7,064 nt of DNA. Source: an uncultured Rhodospirillales bacterium. Its GTDB lineage: Bacteria; Pseudomonadota; Alphaproteobacteria; Acetobacterales; Acetobacteraceae. The notes beneath the pieces are model-generated. The model made no database searches and was not told where the DNA came from. It saw only the letters and a list, made by a program, of their open reading frames with translations. Location: contig CAIZGT010000653.1 in assembly GCA_903932545.1 (NCBI GenBank), forward strand, positions 1 through 7,064, read 5' to 3'. Within the stretch, counting starts at the first letter, position 1. Every line of letters begins with the position of its first letter. This document shows positions 1 through 4,615 of this stretch, in pieces. The position numbers and the translations under genes were made by a program.

Positions 1-849
1 GAAGCCGATCACGTGATCGAGCCCCGCCATCGCAGCCGTGCGGGCCGCTCCCACGATGCCGCCCGCCGGGCCGGAGAGGATAGCGTCTTTGCCCTGGAAT
101 TTGCTCGCCTCGGCCAGCCCGCCGCTTGATTGCATAAAGAACAGCTTCACGCCGTCCAGCTCGCTGGCCACCTGATCAACGTAGCGGCGCAAAATCGGTG
201 ACAGATAAGCGTCCACCACCGTGGTGTCGCCGCGCGGCACGATGCGCAGCAGCGGGCTGGCCTCGTGGCTGACCGAGATTTGGGAGAACCCAGCCCGCAG
301 AGCGCGGGCGGCAAGCCGTTTTTCGTGCTCGGGATATTTCCACGCATGCATGCGCACAATCGCCACGGCCGTGATGCCGTCGGCGCGTGCGTCAGCAAAA
401 GCGCGATCGGCAGCTTCTTCATCAAGAGCTTGCAGCTCCGCGCCGCTCACATCCACCCGACCCGGCACTTCCACCACGCGCTGATAGAGCAGGGTGGGCA
501 GATGGATTTCGAGGTCGAACAGGCGGGGTCGCGCCTGGTTGCCGATGCGCAGCATGTCGGCGAATCCCGGCTCCACCACCAGCAACACCGGCTCGCCCGC
601 GCGCTCCAGCAGGGCATTGGTGGCAACTGTGGTGCCCATCTTCACCGCGTCCACCAGTCCGGGCGGTATTGGGGCATCAAGCGCGATGCCGAGCATGGCT
701 TTAATGCCCGCAATCGCCGCGTCGCGGTAACGTTCCGGGTTCTCGCTCAGCAGCTTGTGCGTCGAGAGGCTGCCGTCAGGCGCACGGGCAACGATATCGG
801 TGAAGGTGCCGCCACGGTCGATCCAGAACTGCCACTTTGCCACGCTCAT
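1..849 (-). CDS. 5-oxoprolinase / hydantoinase A family protein, N-terminal part (cut by window edge)
   Basis: The frame is open from the ATG at 849 to base 1 (283 codons, no stop), so the gene continues beyond the left edge. The protein begins MSVAKWQFWIDRGGTFTDIV, the nucleotide-binding start typical of the HyuA/5-oxoprolinase family. It continues with GTTVATNALLER (residues 72-83), MQSSGGL (239-245) and a GPAGGIVG loop (260-267), in the family order: Hydant_A_N domain at about 8-190, then the start of the hydantoinase A domain. Family members cleave 5-oxoproline or hydantoins in the cytoplasm with ATP hydrolysis. The WQFWIDRGGTFTDIVA start is most like the large fused 5-oxoprolinase (about 1,200 residues, HyuA plus HyuB halves), but the window cannot show whether HyuB is fused or separate. 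A G-rich stretch lies about 10 bases upstream of the ATG as a modest ribosome site. The gene is transcribed divergently from the djlA-like gene. Family is sure; exact substrate is inferred. Confidence 0.93.
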   Translation of the reverse strand, partial: MSVAKWQFWIDRGGTFTDIVARAPDGSLSTHKLLSENPERYRDAAIAGIKAMLGIALDAPIPPGLVDAVKMGTTVATNALLERAGEPVLLVVEPGFADMLRIGNQARPRLFDLEIHLPTLLYQRVVEVPGRVDVSGAELQALDEEAADRAFADARADGITAVAIVRMHAWKYPEHEKRLAARALRAGFSQISVSHEASPLLRIVPRGDTTVVDAYLSPILRRYVDQVASELDGVKLFFMQSSGGLAEASKFQGKDAILSGPAGGIVGAARTAAMAGLDHVIGF

Positions 850-931
850 TCACCAAACCCCCGGCCTTGGCTCACATTTTGACGCACAAGAAAACAGCCT
901 CGGCGTCGGCGCAAGAGCGTTGCTACTGCGG

Positions 932-945
932 TTGCGAGATCGCAA
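932..945. promoter_or_regulatory. Perfect inverted repeat in the divergent gap (possible operator)
   Basis: TTGCGA and TCGCAA (932-937 and 940-945) form a perfect 6-base inverted repeat separated by two bases. It lies in the 186-base gap between the 5-oxoprolinase and djlA-like genes, followed by an A8 run. Related words occur nearby: TGCGAT at 964-969 and TTGCGAT at 974-980. The two-base centre is too short for a good RNA hairpin with all six pairs, so a protein-binding site is more likely than a terminator. No regulator can be named from the sequence. Confidence 0.3.
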
Positions 946-973
946 AAAAAATCGGCGGCACGGTGCGATGATT

Positions 974-1003
974 TTGCGATTGTTCATGTCTGCATGGTAT
1001 GTC
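974..1003 (+). promoter_or_regulatory. Weak candidate promoter for the djlA-like gene
   Basis: TTGCGA (974-979) could serve as a -35 element. Eighteen bases later comes TATGTC (998-1003), preceded by TG and one base, as in an extended -10 element. It would place transcription start roughly 25 bases before the GTG at 1036. The match to consensus is poor at the -10 element and the overlap with the TTGCGAT repeat words makes it ambiguous, so this is only a suggestion. Confidence 0.2.
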
Positions 1004-1035
1004 GATCCCCAGTCTAGACATGGGCGTGACCAATC

Positions 1036-1821
1036 GTGTGGGGCAAAATTATTGGCGGCATGGCAGGTTTTGCCATGGGCGGTCCATTCGGAGCGATGAT
1101 GGGTGCTGCCTTCGGCCACGCGGCTGAAGAGGGCATGGCGGGCAAGGCTGGGGCATTCCCTGGCTTTGGCAGCTTCAATGTGGGTTTCGGGCCGGTGCCA
1201 AATTTTCAATCGGCGCGGCGCGAACAATTGTTTGCGGTGGCGGTGGTGGTTCTGGCCGCCAAAGTGGCCAAGGTTGATGGCCCGGTGAAGCGCGCGGAGA
1301 TTGACGCTTTCAAACGCGCTTTCCGCATTCCGCCCGAGGCCGTGCGCGATATCGGCCATTTGTTCGATCAGGCGCGCGAAAGCAACGAGAACCCGATCCG
1401 CTACGCCGAGCAACTCGGCGCCGCCTTCGCTGACGCGCCCGGCACGCTGGAAGATGTGTTGACGGCGTTGTTCACCATCGCCGCTGCCGATGGCCCGATC
1501 AACGCCCGTGAGCGCGACTTGCTCAGCGCCATCGCGCGCAGTTTTGGCCTGGGCCGTCCGGCGTGGGAGCGCGCGAGTGGGCAGCGTTCGCAGCAATCGG
1601 TGCGCGATAGTTCGGAGGAAGACCCGTATCGCATCCTCGGCATCGCCCGCAGCGTCTCCGCAGAGGACGCCAGAGCCGCGTGGAAGAAGCTGGTGCGTGA
1701 GAATCATCCCGACGTGCTGGCCAGCCAAGGTGCTGCGCCAGATTTGGTGACCAAGGCGGGCGACAAAGTGGCGCGGATCAACGCGGCTTACGACCGGATC
1801 AAGCGCGATCTTGGTGCCTAA
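1036..1821 (+). CDS. djlA: DjlA-type membrane-anchored co-chaperone (TerB and J domains)
   Basis: The product is 261 residues in three parts. Residues 5-27 are a glycine-rich hydrophobic segment with GxxxG-like spacing (GGMAGFAMGGPFGAMMGAAFG), matching the short N-terminal membrane anchor and dimerisation helix of DjlA. Residues about 62-172 are a TerB-like helical domain with two acidic DG turns (VDGPVKRAEI at 80-89, ADGPINARE at 151-159). Residues 196-261 are a C-terminal J domain with DPYRILGI and the essential HPD at 224-226. J domains stimulate the ATPase of DnaK; DjlA does this at the inner membrane. The start is GTG at 1036: an in-frame TGA stop at 1027 excludes an earlier start, and the next ATG (1060) would cut into the anchor. 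The ribosome site is weak. The phosphatase gene follows after 76 bases on the same strand; no functional link is evident. The family call is firm; the symbol rests on domain order. Confidence 0.9.
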   Translation: MWGKIIGGMAGFAMGGPFGAMMGAAFGHAAEEGMAGKAGAFPGFGSFNVGFGPVPNFQSARREQLFAVAVVVLAAKVAKVDGPVKRAEIDAFKRAFRIPPEAVRDIGHLFDQARESNENPIRYAEQLGAAFADAPGTLEDVLTALFTIAAADGPINARERDLLSAIARSFGLGRPAWERASGQRSQQSVRDSSEEDPYRILGIARSVSAEDARAAWKKLVRENHPDVLASQGAAPDLVTKAGDKVARINAAYDRIKRDLGA

Positions 1822-1897
1822 TCGTCACGGAACCTTCGCTTGCCGTCGCGTGCACAAGCGGTTGTCTGGGCAGACCACTATTGCAGGACGCATTCCC

Positions 1898-2620
1898 ATG
1901 ATCTCGGCCCGGAAACTTGCTCTCACCACCGTTTTTGCCCTGAGTTTTGCCAACGCTGCCTTTGCAGCCGACCACAGCCAGGCCTATGTCACCGACAAGA
2001 TGCTTGATCTATCGGTGCTGATCCCGCCGCCACCGGCGACGGGCTCCGCTGAGGATCAGGCGGATGTGAAAGCCGCGTTCGATGCTCAGTCTCATGCTAG
2101 CGAGGCGCGCAAGGCCCAAGCGGCAGCGGATGCCAATGAGGCGGTTTACAATATGTTCGGCATCGTGATGGGCGACAAATTCACCCAGGCCAATCTGCCA
2201 AAGACCACGGCGTTCTTCGAGCGCGTGGGCGAGAGCGAAGGTGCGACGTTGGATCCGGCAAAAGACGTGTTCAAACGCGTCCGCCCCTTCCTGGCGCATC
2301 CTGAAATCAAGGCCATTGCCAAACCGAGCAAGAGCTTCTGCTATCCGTCAGGCCACACCACCCATGTGACATTGGCCGCAATTGCGCTCACCCAGATGGT
2401 GCCGGAAAAGAAGCTGGAAATCTGGGCGCGGGCTGAGGATTACGCACAAAGCCGCGTGATCGGCGGGATGCACTACCCGTCTGACATCGCGGTCAGCTGG
2501 CGCACCGGTGCGGCGATTGGCGCGGTGATGCAGGGGCTGCCTGAATACAAAGCCGATCTTGCCGCTGCCACCGCCGAACTGCGTGGTGTGTTGGGGCTGC
2601 CTGCCCTTGCGGCGAAATAA
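1898..2620 (+). CDS. Secreted acid phosphatase, class A-like, PAP2 superfamily
   Basis: The product is 240 residues from the ATG at 1898, preceded by AGGAC (1885-1889) eight bases upstream. An upstream in-frame ATG at 1811 overlaps the previous gene and would bury the signal peptide, so it was not chosen. Residues 1-23 are a signal peptide ending AFA before ADHS. The full PAP2 phosphatase signature is present: K122-x6-R129-P130, then PSGH at 150-153, then S185-R186-x5-H192-x3-D196. His192 is the expected nucleophile, His153 the acid/base, and Lys122, Arg129 and Arg186 the phosphate ligands. The N-terminal IPPPPATGSAEDQAD region (42-56) also fits class A nonspecific acid phosphatases, which release phosphate from organic esters in the periplasm. 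The usual GSYPSGHT reads FCYPSGHT here. The gap before it (1822-1897) holds a small inverted repeat, GTCTG/CAGAC (1864-1875), but no clear promoter. The gene ends at the shared terminator. Confidence 0.93.
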   Translation: MISARKLALTTVFALSFANAAFAADHSQAYVTDKMLDLSVLIPPPPATGSAEDQADVKAAFDAQSHASEARKAQAAADANEAVYNMFGIVMGDKFTQANLPKTTAFFERVGESEGATLDPAKDVFKRVRPFLAHPEIKAIAKPSKSFCYPSGHTTHVTLAAIALTQMVPEKKLEIWARAEDYAQSRVIGGMHYPSDIAVSWRTGAAIGAVMQGLPEYKADLAAATAELRGVLGLPALAAK

Positions 2621-2644
2621 TCACCGCCGTTATTTCGCGGTCAT

Positions 2645-2683
2645 AAAAAAAAGCCACGCAGATCGCTCTGCGTGGCTTTTTTT
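2645..2683. terminator. Bidirectional intrinsic terminator between phosphatase and tonB
   Basis: A perfect 10-base-pair stem (2653-2662 with 2667-2676, starting GCCACGCAGA) closes a TCGC loop. It is flanked by A8 (2645-2652) on the left and T7 (2677-2683) on the right, so it works as a stem plus U-tract in both directions. It lies 24 bases after the phosphatase stop and 11 bases after the tonB stop (minus strand), separating the two convergent transcripts. Confidence 0.93.
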
Positions 2684-2693
2684 GTTGAACCGA

Positions 2694-3392
2694 TCACTTG
2701 TCGAGGAAGTTGATCGTTGTGCTCCCGCTGAAATGCCCGTCTGGCGGGGCACCTGGGCGAGAGTCTCGAACCATCTGCAGCGCGGCTTCGTCCAATTCGT
2801 CCTTACCGGATGAACGGAGCACCGAAGCCTCAGTCACCACACCTTCAGCGTTGATACTGAAGCTCACCACCACGCTGCCGGTGCGACGCTGTGGGCGGCG
2901 GTGGCTGCGAATTTCGGTCAGCACTTTCTGCCCATAAGTCGCAATCGCCGCCGTTTTCAGGTCGCGCGCCGCTTGTTCACCCGGGGCATTTGGATCCGGC
3001 GGAGGAAGGTTCGGCGGCGGTGGCGGCTCAGGTGGCTTCGGCTGCACTTTCGGCTTGGCGAACGCAGGCGCGTCTGCCACTTCGCGCTTCGGTGCAGGTG
3101 GTGCGACCGGGGGCGGCGGGGCTGGCGGGGGGGGCACCGGCGGTGGTGGTGGCGGCTCGGGCTTTGGCGGCTCCGGCGGCGGCGGCTCGGGTGGCGGCGG
3201 CTCTGGCGCTGGTGGTTCAGGGGCAGGCGGTTCGGGCTGACCTTGGGCGATCGTCAGATCGAGCGATTCAGCAGCCGCAATCTTCGGCGGGCTTGGCAAT
3301 GACAGCCAGAACGCGGCCCCTGCATGCAGGCTCACCGCCATCCCAATCGCCACGGGACGCAACCATCTCAGCCTAATCGGATCGCCGTTCAT
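2694..3392 (-). CDS. tonB: TonB energy-transducing protein
   Basis: The product is 232 residues, close to the 239 of E. coli TonB. Residues 1-13 are a basic cytoplasmic tip; 14-32 (VAIGMAVSLHAGAAFWLSL) are the single inner-membrane helix, with His23 in the position of the conserved transmembrane histidine needed for proton-driven coupling. Residues 53-137 are a long proline-rich periplasmic spacer, including six EPPxP units (54-83) and Pro-Lys segments at 113-121. Residues about 150-232 are the C-terminal TonB domain (YGQKVLTEIRSHRRPQRR, then GSVVVSFSINAEGVV and VLRSSGKDELDEAAL) that grips the TonB box of receptors. The ATG overlaps the exbD stop by four bases (ATGA), and its own ribosome site is weak, which suggests translational coupling. 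It is the last gene of the operon, ending at the shared terminator. The spacer contains a C8 tract discussed in the findings. Confidence 0.94.
   Translation of the reverse strand: MNGDPIRLRWLRPVAIGMAVSLHAGAAFWLSLPSPPKIAAAESLDLTIAQGQPEPPAPEPPAPEPPPPEPPPPEPPKPEPPPPPPVPPPPAPPPPVAPPAPKREVADAPAFAKPKVQPKPPEPPPPPNLPPPDPNAPGEQAARDLKTAAIATYGQKVLTEIRSHRRPQRRTGSVVVSFSINAEGVVTEASVLRSSGKDELDEAALQMVRDSRPGAPPDGHFSGSTTINFLDK
3144..3233 (-). repeat. Degenerate 15-base tandem repeat coding for six EPPxP units in TonB
   Basis: Six consecutive five-codon units read EPPAP, EPPAP, EPPPP, EPPPP, EPPKP and EPPPP (TonB residues 54-83). The DNA units are similar but not identical, with third-position changes. Such a repeat can gain or lose whole units by slippage without breaking the frame, changing the length of the periplasmic spacer. 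Confidence 0.85.
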
Positions 3393-3838
3393 TTCGCAGG
3401 CGCCGCCGCGACCGGGGGCGTGCGATTGTCGGAGATCAGCGAGATATGCACCAATCCGTTCGAAGCAAGCTCATCAAGCACGCCCACGATCGCGCCATAG
3501 GCGGCTGCCTTGTCGGCGCGGATCTGGATGATACGCGAATTGTCACCCTCCGTGAGCTTGAGCAACGCCGCGCCCAATTCACTCACCTGCATGGTATCAG
3601 TGCCAACCGCCACCGTGCCATCAGCGGTGACGGAGACCACAATCGGGTCTTTCGGCGTCACTGGCTGGGCAGTTTTGGCTTGTGGCAGATCAACCTTAAG
3701 GCCAGCCGCCAGCATCGGCGCGGTGACCATGAACACGATCAGCAACACCAACATCACGTCCACCAACGGCGTGACGTTGATGTCGGCGAGCGGACGATGC
3801 AGCCCGTTGCCGCCCAGCGGCTTGTTGCTCATCGACAT
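3389..3838 (-). CDS. exbD: ExbD biopolymer transport protein
   Basis: The product is 149 residues. A short cytoplasmic N-terminus leads into ADINVTPLVDVMLVLLIVFMV (18-38), the family hallmark. Asp27 in the single membrane helix corresponds to the proton-carrying aspartate (Asp25 in E. coli ExbD). A periplasmic domain follows (about 48-138: LKVDLPQAK, then IVVSVTADGTV and IIQIRADKAAAYGAIVGVLDEL), ending in an Ala/Pro tail. With ExbB it forms the inner-membrane proton-driven motor that energises TonB. The ATG at 3838 is one base after the exbB stop and has a strong ribosome site, AGAGGTGA (3845-3852), six bases upstream; a second Met two codons in is less well placed. It overlaps tonB by four bases. 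TolR is the paralogous alternative, but the adjacent tonB and receptor favour ExbD. Confidence 0.93.
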   Translation of the reverse strand: MSMSNKPLGGNGLHRPLADINVTPLVDVMLVLLIVFMVTAPMLAAGLKVDLPQAKTAQPVTPKDPIVVSVTADGTVAVGTDTMQVSELGAALLKLTEGDNSRIIQIRADKAAAYGAIVGVLDELASNGLVHISLISDNRTPPVAAAPAK

Positions 3839-3839
3839 C

Positions 3840-4490
3840 TCACTTCACCTCTTTGAGCACCGGCGCATGCGCCGAGCGGCCATGCGACACCACGAGGTTC
3901 AACGCTTCTTCTTCAATCAAGCTCGCCAGATCCCCGGTTTGCGCAGAGATCGCAGCCCCGATGCGGGTGTAGCCAATGGAAGCCGGGATGGCGGCGGCGA
4001 GACCGAACGCGGTGGTCGCCAGCGCCTCGGCAATGCCAGGGGCGACGACGGCGAGCGAGGTGTCTTTGGCGGCGGCGATGGACGCAAAGGCCGACATAAT
4101 GCCCCAAACCGTGCCGAACAGACCGACAAACGGTGCCACGGAGGAGATCACCGCAAGATTGGCGAGACCACCTTCAACATTGCTGAGCACCACGCGTGCC
4201 GCGCGGTTCATCGTCTCGATGATGCGCATGCGGGTTTCGCCCACACCTTCACCAGGAATATTAAGGGCTTGTGCGCCGCGACCGGCTTCCATCACAGCGG
4301 CCAGCATCAGCGAGCGTTCACCGCGTTTGACGGCGTTGAGCGCCTTCTTGAGGCGCAGCACGCCCACAATGCCCTCAATGATCAGCACCCAGCACCAGAT
4401 CGATGAGAGCGCCAGAATAGCCATAACAAATTTGCCGGCAGGGCCTGCTTGGATGAAGAAATCAACGGGGGAGAAGTTCACGCTGTCCAT
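3840..4490 (-). CDS. exbB: ExbB proton channel / motor protein (MotA/TolQ/ExbB family)
   Basis: The product is 216 residues with the three-helix layout of the family: helix 1 at about 18-42 (VMAILALSSIWCWVLIIEGI), a cytoplasmic region at about 46-105, helix 2 at about 112-140 containing VGLFGTVWGIM, and helix 3 at about 153-180 containing IAEALATTAFGLAAAIPA. Thr127, Glu155 and Thr160 have the same spacing as Thr148, Glu176 and Thr181 of E. coli ExbB, the polar residues lining the proton path. It is shorter than E. coli ExbB (244), nearer TolQ in length, and its start resembles TolQ; the neighbours settle the call as ExbB. The ATG at 4490 has GAGG (4500-4503) nine bases upstream. It is the first gene of the exbB-exbD-tonB set, 125 bases downstream of the receptor gene on the same strand, with two hairpins between. 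Confidence 0.93.
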   Translation of the reverse strand: MDSVNFSPVDFFIQAGPAGKFVMAILALSSIWCWVLIIEGIVGVLRLKKALNAVKRGERSLMLAAVMEAGRGAQALNIPGEGVGETRMRIIETMNRAARVVLSNVEGGLANLAVISSVAPFVGLFGTVWGIMSAFASIAAAKDTSLAVVAPGIAEALATTAFGLAAAIPASIGYTRIGAAISAQTGDLASLIEEEALNLVVSHGRSAHAPVLKEVK

Positions 4491-4514
4491 GATTCAATGC
4501 CTCGAAAAATGACC

Positions 4515-4554
4515 AAAAGGGGAGGGGGTTCGAGTTTATGCGAACCGCCTCCCC
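4515..4554 (-). terminator. Hairpin between receptor gene and exbB, probable leaky terminator
   Basis: On the minus strand, 4554-4541 pairs with 4532-4519 in a 14-position stem with one C-C mismatch around an eight-base loop. The stem is very GC-rich (GGGGAGG against CCTCCCC at its base). A U-tract of only four (4518-4515) follows, then GGUC and another U-run (AUUUUU). It lies 25-60 bases before exbB. The stem is strong but the U-tract short, so partial termination or protection of the upstream message are both possible. On the plus strand a T5 run (4557-4561) follows the same stem. Confidence 0.6.
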
Positions 4555-4569
4555 CATTTTTGGATGTGC

Positions 4570-4597
4570 TGCCAACAGCTCTGGTGAGCTGTCGGCA
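4570..4597 (-). terminator. Second hairpin directly after the receptor gene
   Basis: On the minus strand, TGCCGACAGCTC and GAGCTGTTGGCA form a 12-base-pair stem around an ACCA loop, with one pair being G-U. On the plus strand the same position would be an A-C mismatch, so the structure favours the minus-strand transcript. It begins 19 bases after the receptor stop. No U-tract follows, so it is more likely an mRNA-stabilising or processing hairpin, or the first half of a tandem terminator with the hairpin at 4515-4554, than a terminator by itself. Confidence 0.5.
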
Positions 4598-4615
4598 AAG
4601 TAACGGAACGCTAGA

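Noticed and set aside
265..882. Plus-strand open frame of 205 codons
   Set aside because: It is antisense to the 5-oxoprolinase start, which has unmistakable family motifs.
932..952. Intrinsic terminator at the palindrome with adjacent A-run
   Set aside because: On the plus strand the stem is followed by A, not T; on the minus strand the T-run precedes the stem, and the loop would be only two bases.
850..1728. Minus-strand open frame of 292 codons
   Set aside because: It is antisense to the djlA-like gene with clear TerB and J domains; its product is arginine- and histidine-rich with no family features.
2620..2694. Functional link between the acid phosphatase and the receptor (phosphate-ester scavenging unit)
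   Set aside because: The genes converge and are separated by a strong two-way terminator; adjacency alone does not support a shared pathway.
3055..3240. Plus-strand glycine-rich frame resembling a structural or collagen-like protein
   Set aside because: It is the complement of the TonB proline-rich repeat (proline codons read backwards give glycine codons).
3510..4406. Plus-strand open frame of 298 codons
   Set aside because: It spans the opposite strand of both exbD and exbB; composition is that of a shadow frame.
3389..4490. TolQ-TolR reading of the exbB-exbD pair
   Set aside because: ExbB length and N-terminus are TolQ-like, but there is no tolA, tolB or pal, and tonB overlaps exbD with a receptor gene upstream.
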